Shown: positions 17,852-26,195, counted from the first letter of the stretch. The stretch is DNA of 64,000 nt from Candidatus Rhodoferax randersensis (GCA_016718155.1 JADKEH010000002.1:62001-126000); one strand, 5' to 3'. A program made the numbers and translations. Notes: generated by a model from the letters alone, not told the origin.

Positions 17852-19978
17852 ATGCCGATCGCGCTTTGTGTTCGTTGGCTCCTTGGCACCGGGCTGCTGT
17901 GGGGCGCCCTCATGGCGCACGCGGCGCCAGCGGGGTTCTCGGCCTGGATGGAGGCGCAGGGCCCTAACCACCGGGCCAGCCTGACGGTGCGCGTGCAGGC
18001 GGGCACGGCGGACGTGGGCCGTGCCGGACAGTTGTTCGTGGCGGCGCTGCTGCCCTCGGGTCAAATCGTTGCGCTCACCAGCAATGGCTGGCAAGGTGTG
18101 GGTGCCGGTGGCGTGCCGGCTTACCAAAACGTGACCCTGGGCCAGCACACCGTGCCACTGGTGAACCAGGCCGATTTGCAGACGCTCAGCGGCACCGCGA
18201 TCTTTGCCGGCTACGGCACCGACTTGCAGGACATGGTCAGCCGCCAGGCGTTTTCGCGCGTCTACGTGATCGGCGCGGCCCTGGCCGGGGCGGCTGCCGC
18301 CGGCGACTTCCTCACGTTTTCGATCAACGTGCAGGACTTCTCCTACCCCGAGTTGAGCGCCGCCACGGTGACCCGCATCATTGATCTGCACGAACGCTAC
18401 CAGTTGCCGGTGGACATCTACTTGCTCGACACCATGCTCGATGTGTACCAAACCAGTTACCCCACACTGATGCAACGGCTGACCACGTCGCCCTACGTCG
18501 GGCTGAACTACCACATCCGGCCACCCAAGCCCTACTACAAAGGCTTCGACTGGGCCGGTTTGACCAGCCTGAGCCTGAGCCAGCAGACCACCTCCATCAA
18601 GAGCTACGAGTCCTTCGTCACTGATCCCACCACCGGCCTGTCCACCGCGCGGCCCGGTGGCTACGCCCAACTCATCTCGTTGCCCAATGCGCGGCCCGCC
18701 ATCACGGCGGCGTTCCAGGTCGAAGACAGCCTGCTGAACGCCTCGGCGGCGGCCTTTCGCGAACTGGGCGCCACCTGGACGCTGGCCCACGGCGGCGGTG
18801 TACTCAACTTGGGCGACAGCGCACGCGGCTTGTACATTCGGCCCGAGCACTTCGACCTGTTGTTGTTTCAGTCTGCGGGCACGGCCGCCAGCAGTTTGGT
18901 TGATGCGGCCCTGCAAAGCGCCTATGCCGTCAGCGGCGCGCGCGCGCCGTTCTTTGTCGGCGTCAAGATGCATGACAACGACTTCTTCTCTCAGCGCTCG
19001 GCTTGGCTGACGGTGTACATGGATGGCAGCCGTCGCCCGCCTTGGAACACGGCCACCAAGGCCGCGCTCAAGAGCGAGGCCGATCAGGCGGCGCAGTGGG
19101 TGCTTTATGAAGGGGCGCTGCAGTACGCGCAGGCACAAGCGCAGCGGCTAGGCGTGGCCAACAGCGCGGGCATTGCGCAGTTGCGGGTGGCGGGTAGCGC
19201 CACGCTGCACATCTCGGGCACCATGCACATCGAGTCCGCCTCGACCGACTGGCCCGATGTTGACGCGTTGATCGCCTTCTTTCGGCGCGCCACGACTACC
19301 GGCAAGGTGGGTGCGCAGACCAGTGCCATGCGCTGGTCGATCGGCGCCGACATCAACTGGCTGGAACGCGAGCCCCGCGCCGGCGAGGTGATCAGCACCC
19401 TGTCCGCCCTGGGCGTGGAATGGGACGTGCACGCCCGCAGCGACGCGGACCGAGTGCGCTGCGCGACCCGCATCAAGGCGCTGGGCGGCACCCCCAGCAG
19501 CGTCGCCTCCGGCCTGGCCACCACCGAAATCGATGGCTTGCGCGCACGGCAAACCGGCGCTGCTGGCGACACCTGGCAAGCCGAGTCCCTGTGGGGCATC
19601 GTGGTCAGTGACGGTCTTCCCACTGGCGCTGACGACACCGCCGCCGGTCTGTGGCGCCCGCGCTCGGCCAGTGATTGGAAAGCCCACGACCCCAGCGCCA
19701 GCCTGGTGGCGGTGGGCAATGCCGGGCGTACGCTAAGCAGCGCCGAAAGCCTGGCCACCAAGATCACGGCGGGCGGCTACGGCCAACCGGTCTACAGCGC
19801 CACGCTTAACGTTTCTCCCAAGACGCTCAAGATCATTGACACCAGCGATGGCATCGACCAGATCGAAGCCTGGGCCGCGCGCGTGGGCGCCATGTCGGTG
19901 GTGAAGTGGGCCACCATCAGCGCCACCGCCAGTGCCTGGCGCAGTGCAGGTGGGTTGGCGAGCCGGGTCAACCCGTGA
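17852..19978 (+). CDS. Secreted protein of unknown function, possible deacetylase-like fold
   Basis: 708 residues with an N-terminal signal peptide (LLWGALMAHAAPA, cleavage near residue 25). I do not recognise the family. The stretch around residues 150-230 (ITFSINVQDF-like start, TRIIDLHERYQLPVDIYLLD) has the rhythm of a NodB/polysaccharide-deacetylase TIM barrel in which a helix with LHERYQLP precedes a strand, and a later section compares paired conditions of position and length, but the catalytic triad of that family is not obvious. It is probably periplasmic or extracellular. It starts 66 bp after the sensor kinase and may be in the same unit. Confidence 0.55.
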   Translation: MPIALCVRWLLGTGLLWGALMAHAAPAGFSAWMEAQGPNHRASLTVRVQAGTADVGRAGQLFVAALLPSGQIVALTSNGWQGVGAGGVPAYQNVTLGQHTVPLVNQADLQTLSGTAIFAGYGTDLQDMVSRQAFSRVYVIGAALAGAAAAGDFLTFSINVQDFSYPELSAATVTRIIDLHERYQLPVDIYLLDTMLDVYQTSYPTLMQRLTTSPYVGLNYHIRPPKPYYKGFDWAGLTSLSLSQQTTSIKSYESFVTDPTTGLSTARPGGYAQLISLPNARPAITAAFQVEDSLLNASAAAFRELGATWTLAHGGGVLNLGDSARGLYIRPEHFDLLLFQSAGTAASSLVDAALQSAYAVSGARAPFFVGVKMHDNDFFSQRSAWLTVYMDGSRRPPWNTATKAALKSEADQAAQWVLYEGALQYAQAQAQRLGVANSAGIAQLRVAGSATLHISGTMHIESASTDWPDVDALIAFFRRATTTGKVGAQTSAMRWSIGADINWLEREPRAGEVISTLSALGVEWDVHARSDADRVRCATRIKALGGTPSSVASGLATTEIDGLRARQTGAAGDTWQAESLWGIVVSDGLPTGADDTAAGLWRPRSASDWKAHDPSASLVAVGNAGRTLSSAESLATKITAGGYGQPVYSATLNVSPKTLKIIDTSDGIDQIEAWAARVGAMSVVKWATISATASAWRSAGGLASRVNP

Positions 19979-20036
19979 GCGCCTGGCCCGCATTTCCGCT
20001 ATTCTGCGGGCCACCCCAACCCACCACGCCCACGAC

Positions 20037-20522
20037 ATGACCCTGCTCACCCCGATGCGCGCTGAAGTCTTTGCCGCCTACCTCGACGCCAGCGTGGCCG
20101 GCTACGCACAGGACAATATCGATGCGGGGCGTTGGCCGGCCGAGGGCGCCGCGGAGCGCTCCCGTGCCGACTTTGAAGATTCGCTGCCGCAGGGACTCGC
20201 CACGCCGGATAATTATTTGTTCGAGATACAAGACGGCGCGCTCGGCGCAACGGTAGGCTATTTGTGGTTTGCCGTGGTGGTGAAACACGGCTTGCGCAGC
20301 GCCTTTGTCTACGACCTGGAGGTCTTTGCCGCGCACCGCCGCCAAGGCCACGCCACACGCGCCTTCCAGGCGCTCGAATCACGCGTTGCCGCACTGGGGC
20401 TGAGCAGCATCGGCCTGCACGTGTTCGGGCACAACCCTGGCGCCCAGGCCTTGTACCGCCAGTTGGGTTATGGCGTCACCGGCATCAACATGATCAAGCA
20501 GATCGCCAAGCGGGGTGACTAG
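20037..20522 (+). CDS. GNAT-family N-acetyltransferase
   Basis: 161 residues from the ATG at 20037. The acetyl-CoA-binding core is clear: VYDLEVFAAHRRQGHATRAF is motif A (R/Q-x-x-G-x-A/G type) near residues 95-115, and LHVFGHNPGAQALYRQLGY is the C-terminal motif B. The upstream part of the open frame is non-coding. Substrate unknown. The stop codon shares the palindrome CTAG (20519-20522) with the stop of the convergent metallo-beta-lactamase gene, so both genes end on the same four bases. Confidence 0.85.
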   Translation: MTLLTPMRAEVFAAYLDASVAGYAQDNIDAGRWPAEGAAERSRADFEDSLPQGLATPDNYLFEIQDGALGATVGYLWFAVVVKHGLRSAFVYDLEVFAAHRRQGHATRAFQALESRVAALGLSSIGLHVFGHNPGAQALYRQLGYGVTGINMIKQIAKRGD

Positions 20523-21460
20523 CGCTGGTGCCCAAACCGCACCTTGATTTTGGGGTGGCGCTCGACCAGTTTCTTCAGGCTGATCAGATTTTTAAGATTG
20601 CGCGCGTTGTCGCGGGTGTAGTCACCCGGCTCAACGGTGTGCTCCCAGCCCCAACGGGTGTGGCAGGCATCACCCGTCAGCAGCACCGGCCCCTGCGGCG
20701 TACGAACCAGGTAGGCGGTACTGCCGGAGGTGTGGCCTGGAACGCTGATCGCAAAGACAGAGCCGTCTTCAAAGACATCGACCACACCTTCGAACTGCTG
20801 CGCCGGATCCGGTTGAAAGCGCCACTCCTGCAAGCGCTGCTTGCCCTGCAGCAGTTGGTTGGTCGACCCGTGCACGAACAGGTTGATCAGGTTCTTCTCG
20901 GTCGATTCAGACTTGCCGACATACAGCGGCACATCGTTGGGGATGTCGGGCATGCCGGAGATGTGGTCGATGTGCAGATGGGTGAAGAAGACACCCGACA
21001 ACTTGCCCGGCAGCGCGCCCAGAATGTCGGCGGTGCTCTTCTGAATCTTCATCTTCTCGATCGGCATGCCCTGGCGCAGCAGCCAGCTCAAGCCTTCTTT
21101 GCCGGGGTCCGCGATCAGCTTGCGCGACACACCCGTGTCCACCAGAAAGTTGCCACGCTGCGGGTGCTGCAACACGTGGGCGTACACTTGGATCGGCTCC
21201 TCCCGATCCTTCAATCCAGCCTGGACGGCCGCCGGGCTTTTGAGGTTGACCAGGCCCGCCAGCGGCACCGACCAGTCGGCGCTGTTGATGGTCTCCAACT
21301 GAATCGGACCGGGCTGGTCCAGCCAGCGTTCCATCTCCGCGCTGCTGACAGGCTTGCCCAGCGCTGATGCAACCACGGGGTGCGTACTTAGGCCACAGCC
21401 CTGCACCAGCAGGGTGATGGCGGCAGCAAGTACGATCAAGGGTTTGTGCAAGATAGTCAT
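20519..21460 (-). CDS. Metallo-beta-lactamase-fold lipoprotein (lactonase-like hydrolase)
   Basis: 313 residues from ATG 21460. A lipoprotein leader (IVLAAAITLLVQGC) places it in the envelope. The metal-binding motif is HLHIDH near residue 160; further ligands are VPGHTSGST near 240, LLTGDACH near 265 and a terminal RFGHQR His. The arrangement matches the AHL-lactonase (AttM/AiiA) branch of the MBL superfamily, and LVDTGVSRKL is the strand before the metal site. Possible substrates are lactones or other esters; none is shown. A longer frame extends across the neighbouring map gene in antisense and is not used. Confidence 0.82.
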   Translation of the reverse strand: MTILHKPLIVLAAAITLLVQGCGLSTHPVVASALGKPVSSAEMERWLDQPGPIQLETINSADWSVPLAGLVNLKSPAAVQAGLKDREEPIQVYAHVLQHPQRGNFLVDTGVSRKLIADPGKEGLSWLLRQGMPIEKMKIQKSTADILGALPGKLSGVFFTHLHIDHISGMPDIPNDVPLYVGKSESTEKNLINLFVHGSTNQLLQGKQRLQEWRFQPDPAQQFEGVVDVFEDGSVFAISVPGHTSGSTAYLVRTPQGPVLLTGDACHTRWGWEHTVEPGDYTRDNARNLKNLISLKKLVERHPKIKVRFGHQR

Positions 21461-21511
21461 GAGGCGCAATTCGGTTGAACGCGCCATCATATTCGCTGAT
21501 CGGACCCCCCC

Positions 21512-22324
21512 ATGCTGATGGTGACCAACTCGAAGACTCCAGCGATGCTGGAGGGTATGCGCGCGGCTTCCAGCATCGTCAGCGGCGTGCTGGAAATGAT
21601 CGGTGACCACGTCAAGCCCGGCGTCAGCACCGCCCACTTGGACAAACTGTGCCACGACTACATCGTGGACCACGGCGGCGTGCCCTCGTGCGTGGGTTAC
21701 CACGGCTACCAGCATGCGACCTGTATTTCGGTCAACCACGTGGTGTGCCATGGCGTGCCCGGCGACAAACGGCTGAAGGACGGCGACAGCCTGAACATTG
21801 ACGTGGTGGCGGCCTATGAGGGCATGCATGGTGACAGCAGCGCCATGTACTTCGCCGGCACCCCGTCGATTGCCGCCCGACGCCTGGCCAGCGTCACCCA
21901 GGAGAGCTTGTACCTCGGCATTCTGGAGATCAAGCCCGGCGCCACGCTGGGCGATGTCGGCGCTGCCATACACGCGCACGCGCAAAGGCACGGCTACAGC
22001 GTGGTGCTGGATTTCTGCGGCCACGGTATCGGTGCCGAGATGCATGAGGAGCCGCAGGTCTGCCACGTCGGGCGGCGCGGCCGGGGCGTGCGACTGATGC
22101 CGGGCATGACCTTCACCATCGAGCCCATGCTCAACGCCGGCGGCTCCGACGTGCGCGTGCTGGCCGACAAATGGACCGTGGTCACCAAGGACCGCTCGCT
22201 GTCCGCCCAGTGGGAACACACCGTGCTGGTGACCAACACGGGGTTTGAGATTTTGACCTGGCGCCCAAGCGAGGCTGAGATATGGGCGGCTTTCAACGCC
22301 CGGCGAGCAGCGTCAACGCGCTGA
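21512..22324 (+). CDS. map: Methionine aminopeptidase, type I
   Basis: Removes the initiator Met from nascent proteins. 270 residues, the usual size. The metal ligands appear in order: Asp in LNIDVVAAYEGMHGD (both Asp positions), His in FCGHGIGAEMHEEP, Glu in FTIEPMLNAG and Glu in SAQWEHTVLVT. GYHGYQHATCISVNHVVCHG is the substrate-pocket region; here the usual Pro-Ser start of the pocket strand (GYPKSICTSVN-like) is replaced by HGYQHATCISVN, so this may be a second, divergent MetAP copy. It is divergent from the lactonase-like gene with a 51-bp gap. Confidence 0.88.
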   Translation: MLMVTNSKTPAMLEGMRAASSIVSGVLEMIGDHVKPGVSTAHLDKLCHDYIVDHGGVPSCVGYHGYQHATCISVNHVVCHGVPGDKRLKDGDSLNIDVVAAYEGMHGDSSAMYFAGTPSIAARRLASVTQESLYLGILEIKPGATLGDVGAAIHAHAQRHGYSVVLDFCGHGIGAEMHEEPQVCHVGRRGRGVRLMPGMTFTIEPMLNAGGSDVRVLADKWTVVTKDRSLSAQWEHTVLVTNTGFEILTWRPSEAEIWAAFNARRAASTR

Positions 22325-22439
22325 GCACGCGCCACACGGTCGTCAACTCGGAGGCCGGCACGCCCCCCCCGGCACTTCGCCACAGCAGCTGATTGGCGTT
22401 TTTGCGCGGACATCCGGCCCTGCTCGCCCTTTCGTGTTC

Positions 22440-22736
22440 CTACAGGCCCTTGTATCCAGCCTCTCGCTGATGGCGCAGTGCCAGTATCAGGATGCGGTCG
22501 ATGTGGGGCAAAAACCGGTAGAGCGCCAGATAGCCGGTTCGTCCACGCGAAATCACCAGCTCGCGCTGGCCAAAGTGGACTTTGCGGCCAATTTCGGGAT
22601 GCTGCACCAAAATCTCCAGCGCCTCAATGATCAGAGCAGCGGTGTCCTGTGCAGCCTGCGGGTCGGTTTCCAGCAAGAAATCAACCAGCCGTTCCAGGTC
22701 TCGCAGTGCTTGCGCGGCATAGACCAACTCAATCAT
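22440..22736 (-). CDS. ParE/RelE-family toxin
   Basis: 98 residues typical of the ParE/RelE fold: MIELVYAAQALRDLERLVDF at the N-terminus, a central HPEIGRKV segment and the C-terminal strand pair LALYRFLPHIDRILILALRHQREAGY. It overlaps the upstream antitoxin gene by 8 bases, the usual order antitoxin-toxin. ParE toxins inhibit gyrase and RelE cleaves mRNA; the sequence alone does not separate the two, although the HQREAGY ending favours ParE-like members. Confidence 0.85.
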   Translation of the reverse strand: MIELVYAAQALRDLERLVDFLLETDPQAAQDTAALIIEALEILVQHPEIGRKVHFGQRELVISRGRTGYLALYRFLPHIDRILILALRHQREAGYKGL

Positions 22737-23043
22737 GGGCCGGGTTCATGGGCTTGGTGGCATCCAGGGGCAGCGCCTTCGGTCTGCCCGGCTTGCCACC
22801 TTTCACGCGGGCCATGACGTAGGCTTTGACATCCGCTCCGCTGAAGACAGCGTTGGTATGCAAGGCGTCCTGATAAGACGCCTCGCCATCGGTACAAAAC
22901 TGTTGGCGTGCCAGTGCGTCTTCCATGGCCGCTTGCAAGGTGTCCACCATCAGTGCATGGGCTGTCTTGCCCTCAAACGCAGCGACTTTGGCAATGGTGG
23001 TCTTCAAAGCGTCGGGCAGCTTGAGCGAAGTTGTAGCGGGCAT
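22729..23043 (-). CDS. Antitoxin of the ParE-type pair, ribbon-helix-helix-like
   Basis: 104 residues from ATG 23043, preceded by a GGAGAG site; an upstream TTG is unlikely. The N-terminal SLKLPDALKTTIAKVAAFEG looks like a ribbon-helix-helix DNA-binding unit, followed by HALMVDTLQAAMEDAL. The C-terminal tail is basic and Pro-rich and presumably wraps the toxin. It would neutralise the toxin and repress their shared promoter, where a palindrome overlaps the -10 element. Confidence 0.8.
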   Translation of the reverse strand: MPATTSLKLPDALKTTIAKVAAFEGKTAHALMVDTLQAAMEDALARQQFCTDGEASYQDALHTNAVFSGADVKAYVMARVKGGKPGRPKALPLDATKPMNPAHD

Positions 23044-23057
23044 GGTGCTCTCCAAAA

Positions 23058-23095
23058 GGTGTCACGATAGTAACACCGCGGATGGTCGAGAGCAA
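23058..23095 (-). promoter_or_regulatory. Promoter and candidate operator of the toxin-antitoxin operon
   Basis: On the minus strand TTGCTC (23090-23095) and TACTAT (23067-23072) are spaced by 17 bp and fit a sigma-70 promoter. The palindrome GGTGTCAC-GATA-GTAACACC (23058-23077, one mismatch between arms) covers the -10 and start region, 15-34 bp before the antitoxin ATG, where an autorepressing antitoxin would bind. Confidence 0.55.
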
Positions 23096-23180
23096 CAGGT
23101 GTCGAGACAATGCGCATGATCTGCGGCCGTCGACGGTCGGTTGCTGTGACGACGGCTTCGGGCGACGCGTCGACACTGGC

Positions 23181-23798
23181 TCAGATCTCGGCCGAGCGGC
23201 AAGTCGAGCTGACGGGTGAATACAGGATTTGACGGCCGTAGACGGCGAACTGGTCTTCACGTGCGCAGCGTTGCACCATGACAGCCCGACCCTGCTGGGT
23301 GATCGTTGTGATGATGTCGTATTTGGCGCTTGCCTGCGTGCTGTCGGCATTCAGGCTGACGGTCAGCTTGTCAAGCTTGGGGCTGGCGCGCCCCTTGTTC
23401 GCCTCCAGGGCGCGCGCAGCATCACGCTGCAGGGCGCAGAGTTCGCTTCGTCCACCCGAGACCACCAAAGGCGGGGCGCTGCTCTGGTCCGTCGCCGTGA
23501 AGCTCAGGTCCGGCGCCGCCAGCGCGCATTGGGCTTGGTAGTCGGAACGGACCACCAGCGCCGCGGCATGCTGAATGACTTTGGTGACCGCGCTCTGCGT
23601 CAACTTGCCGTCGCCCACTTGGGCCGCGGCTGGCACGTTGGTCCGGCGAGGCTCGCCAAGCTTGCCGGCGCGCGCGCACGGCATGTCCGAGTAGGCCATC
23701 TCCCCTCTGCCGTCCTTGCATTTGTACAGTTGTGCCGATGCTTGAGTTGCGAGCGCTGCAAGCAGCAGGGCAGCGGCGACGTGACAGCAATAGCGCAT
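23181..23798 (-). CDS. Secreted protein with DUF4124-like N-terminus
   Basis: 205 residues. A signal peptide (VAAALLLAALATQASAQ) is followed directly by LYKCKDGRGEMAYSDMPC, the Tyr-Lys-Cys-x-D-x-x-G ... YSDxPC pattern of DUF4124 domains, which occur in many small periplasmic proteins of beta- and gammaproteobacteria. The rest has four more Cys (for example QCALAAPDLSF, SELCALQ, VQRCARED, SSTCRS) that could form disulfides. Function unknown. It is a single-gene unit with 137 bp separating it from the toxin-antitoxin promoter. Confidence 0.75.
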   Translation of the reverse strand: MRYCCHVAAALLLAALATQASAQLYKCKDGRGEMAYSDMPCARAGKLGEPRRTNVPAAAQVGDGKLTQSAVTKVIQHAAALVVRSDYQAQCALAAPDLSFTATDQSSAPPLVVSGGRSELCALQRDAARALEANKGRASPKLDKLTVSLNADSTQASAKYDIITTITQQGRAVMVQRCAREDQFAVYGRQILYSPVSSTCRSAEI

Positions 23799-23935
23799 GA
23801 GGACCGCTCCAGCAAGGTTGAGAAAATGGCAGGGGCCGCTGCGATAACCACGTGCGCTTCGAACCGGGTACCTGTCTTCTTGCCAGGAATTCTACCGGTG
23901 TGGCGCCACTTGGCACGCGACCACAGCCCAGACGA

Positions 23936-25009
23936 TCACGCCAGCCGCAAGCCACTCTGCCCGTCAAACCAGTTGGCATGCTCGGCCTGCACCTGCAGGC
24001 CCACCTGATCGCCGACTTTGACCGTGGTATCGGGCGAGCTGCGCACGGTCACCTTGCCGGCGGCGGTCTTCACCACCACGTAGGTATCGGCGCCGGTGGG
24101 TTCCACCAGCGTCACTTCGCCGCGCCAGCCAGACTGATCGACCAGCGCCACGTGCTCGGGGCGCAAACCCAGCAGGGTACCGGCGGTGCGCGCCGGGCAA
24201 TGCAGTGGCAACACACCGCCCTCGATGACAAATGCAGCCCTTTCGCCCACAGAGTCTGCGCTTCCAGCTATCAAATTCATAGTAGGCGAGCCAATAAAGG
24301 TGGCCACGTAGGTGTTGGCCGGGCGGCGGTAGATTTCGTCGGGTGTGCCGAGTTGCTGTAACACGCCGTCCTTCATCACGGCGATGCGGCTGCCCAGCGT
24401 CATGGCCTCGATCTGGTCGTGCGTCACGTAGACGCTGGTGATGCCACTCAAGTTGTGCAGGCGCTTGATTTCGGCACGCATCTCGACGCGCAGCTTGGCG
24501 TCCAGGTTGCTCAGCGGTTCGTCAAACAGAAACAGTTGTGGTTGACGCGCCAGAGCGCGGCCCATGGCCACGCGCTGGCGCTGGCCGCCCGATAGTTGCG
24601 CCGGGCGCCGGTCCAGCAGGTGCTCGATCTGCAACATCGCGGCCACCTCGGCAATGCGCTGCTGGCGCTGGGCCTTGGGTACCTTGCGCATCTCCAACGC
24701 AAAACCAATGTTCTCGGCCACGCTCATGGTGGGGTACAGGGCATAACTCTGGAACACCATGGCGATGTCGCGCTGCGCCGGCGGCACGCCCACCACATTG
24801 CGCCCGGCGATGGTGATCTCGCCCTCGCTGGGTTCCTCCAGGCCGGCAATGATGTTGAGCAGGGTCGACTTGCCGCAGCCCGAGGGGCCGACCAGGATCA
24901 GGAACTCGCCTGGCGCCACGTCGATGTCGATGCGTTTGAGCACCTCGACCGCCTTGTCGACCTTGCCAAAGACTTTGCGGATACCGGCGATGTGGAGTGA
25001 AGCGGCCAT
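23936..25009 (-). CDS. Sugar ABC transporter ATP-binding protein (UgpC/MalK type), locus 1
   Basis: The ATPase subunit of the sugar importer encoded upstream. 357 residues from ATG 25009; the longer frame adds a poor N-terminus. Walker A is GPSGCGKST (about 40-48), the Q-loop is VFQSYALYP, the signature is LSGGQRQRVAMGRAL near 135, Walker B is LFLFDEPLSNLD and the H-loop YVTHDQIEAMT. The C-terminal OB-fold regulatory domain includes the family motif GSPTMNLIAG and LLGLRPEHVALV. It is last in the order binding protein, porin, permease, permease, ATPase. The GSPTMNLIAG codons contain a dispersed AT-rich repeat. Confidence 0.9.
   Translation of the reverse strand: MAASLHIAGIRKVFGKVDKAVEVLKRIDIDVAPGEFLILVGPSGCGKSTLLNIIAGLEEPSEGEITIAGRNVVGVPPAQRDIAMVFQSYALYPTMSVAENIGFALEMRKVPKAQRQQRIAEVAAMLQIEHLLDRRPAQLSGGQRQRVAMGRALARQPQLFLFDEPLSNLDAKLRVEMRAEIKRLHNLSGITSVYVTHDQIEAMTLGSRIAVMKDGVLQQLGTPDEIYRRPANTYVATFIGSPTMNLIAGSADSVGERAAFVIEGGVLPLHCPARTAGTLLGLRPEHVALVDQSGWRGEVTLVEPTGADTYVVVKTAAGKVTVRSSPDTTVKVGDQVGLQVQAEHANWFDGQSGLRLA
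24266..24285 (-). repeat. AT-rich interspersed motif inside the ABC ATPase gene
   Basis: In the sense (minus) strand CTACTATGAATTTGATAGCT encodes part of GSPTMNLIAG. It matches the cca copy at 17 of 19 bases. The paralogous ATPase gene at 39698 encodes the equivalent SPAMNLIA with GC-rich codons, so the AT-rich wording is specific to this copy. Confidence 0.55.
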
Positions 25010-25088
25010 GATGATGCGTGAAACTTGAGAAGGACGGGGTGTGAGGGGGATGTCTTGGGCTGCGTACTGAGGACGAGGCATCGACAGC

Positions 25089-25240
25089 GTCTCGTCATGG
25101 CGACGGCGTGGGTCTCGTCATTGCGATTGCCGCGTCGCCACAGCTCCTCGCAATGACAAATACCGCGCGGCAATCCACGGTGCTTCGCTCGTCGCCATGG
25201 ATCGCCACGGCCTGCGGCCTCGCGATGACGGGGACTGGGA
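25089..25240. repeat. REP-like imperfect palindromic repeats
   Basis: The gap between the ATPase and permease genes holds several inverted pieces: GTCATTGCGA (near 25116) and TCGCAATGAC (near 25149), GCGGCAATCCAC, GCTTCGCTCG and further CTCGCGATGAC near 25219. The same words build the perfect hairpin between hoxB and hoxC (57864-57942), so this is a degraded or composite member of one repeat family. Open frames across it are not convincing genes. Confidence 0.65.
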
Positions 25241-25273
25241 GAATCAAGGGCGGCAACGGCACTTCTTGGCCCC

Positions 25274-26128
25274 TTATCCCTTGACGGCACCGGCCGTCAG
25301 CCCCTTGACGAAATACTGTCCCGCCAGCACGTAAACCAGCATAGTCGGCAGGCCGGCGATGACGGCGGCGGCCATGTCGACGTTGTAGCTCTTGACGCTG
25401 CTCGACGTATTGACCATGTTGTTCAGGCCAACGGTGATGGGTTTGCTGTCGGCGCCGCTGAAGGCTACGCCGAACAGGAAGTCGTTCCAGATGTTGGTGA
25501 ACTGCCAGATCAACGTCACCATCACGATCGGGGTCGACATTGGCAGCACGATGCGAAAGAAGATGCGCCAGAAGCCCGCACCATCGATGCGCGCGGCATT
25601 GACCAGCTCTTTGGGAATGGAGGCGTAGTAGTTGCGAAAGAACAGCGTGGTGCCAGCCAGACCGGCCAGGCAGTGCACCACGATCAGCCCGCCAATTGAG
25701 CTGGAGATGCCCAGCCAGCCCAGCACCTGGCTCATCGGAAGCAGCACCACCTGGAAAGGCATGAAGACACCAAACAACATGAAGCCGAACATCACCTCGC
25801 TGCCGCGAAACTTCCACAGGCTCAGCACATAACCATTCATGGCGCCCCACAGGGTGGACACCAGCACGGCAGGCACCACCATGATCACCGAGTTCCAGAA
25901 GAAGGGCTGCAGGCCACGGCAGTCGGTTCCGGTGCAGGCACTCGACCAGGCCAGTGACCAGGCCTCGAAGTTCAGTGAGTTAGGCAGGCTCAGCAGGTTG
26001 CCCGAACGGATTTGCTCGGCGTCCTTGAGGCTGGTCACCAGCATCACATAGAGCGGTGCCAGGAAGAAGAACGCGGCCAGCAGCAACACGCCGTAGACCA
26101 GGGCACGTGAGAGGAGTTGGGTGTTCAT
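25274..26128 (-). CDS. Sugar ABC transporter permease (MalG type), locus 1
   Basis: 284 residues from ATG 26128, with six predicted membrane segments beginning LVYGVLLLAAFFFLAPLYVML. The cytoplasmic EAA loop is VNAARIDGAGFWRIFFRIVLP near 195-215, the ATPase docking site of type I importers. FWNSVIMVVPAVLVSTLWGA and NIWNDFLFGVAF are typical of the MalG/GtsC-like second permease. Together with the first permease it forms the channel for a monosaccharide, most likely glucose or mannose given the type of binding protein. Confidence 0.9.
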   Translation of the reverse strand: MNTQLLSRALVYGVLLLAAFFFLAPLYVMLVTSLKDAEQIRSGNLLSLPNSLNFEAWSLAWSSACTGTDCRGLQPFFWNSVIMVVPAVLVSTLWGAMNGYVLSLWKFRGSEVMFGFMLFGVFMPFQVVLLPMSQVLGWLGISSSIGGLIVVHCLAGLAGTTLFFRNYYASIPKELVNAARIDGAGFWRIFFRIVLPMSTPIVMVTLIWQFTNIWNDFLFGVAFSGADSKPITVGLNNMVNTSSSVKSYNVDMAAAVIAGLPTMLVYVLAGQYFVKGLTAGAVKG

Positions 26129-26167
26129 CTGAGTCCTTGTGGGAAAGACCGCAGCTAGCAGCGAGCC

Positions 26168-26183
26168 AGCTCTGTCCTCAACT
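26168..26183 (-). repeat. 16-bp fragment of the dispersed GGACAGAGCT repeat
   Basis: The reverse complement AGTTGAGGACAGAGCT is identical to 13230-13245 in the second unit of the tandem repeat before the GST gene. It lies in the short gap between the two permease genes. The rest of the unit is not conserved here. Confidence 0.45.
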
Positions 26184-26195
26184 AGATAGTGGGGT

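Noticed and set aside
20519..22219. 566-codon version of the lactonase-like protein
   Set aside because: The extension lies antisense to the map gene; the lipoprotein leader at 21460 gives a natural start.
25095..25850. Open frame across the REP-like region and permease gene
   Set aside because: Low-quality protein, overlaps the permease in another frame and is built partly from repeat DNA.
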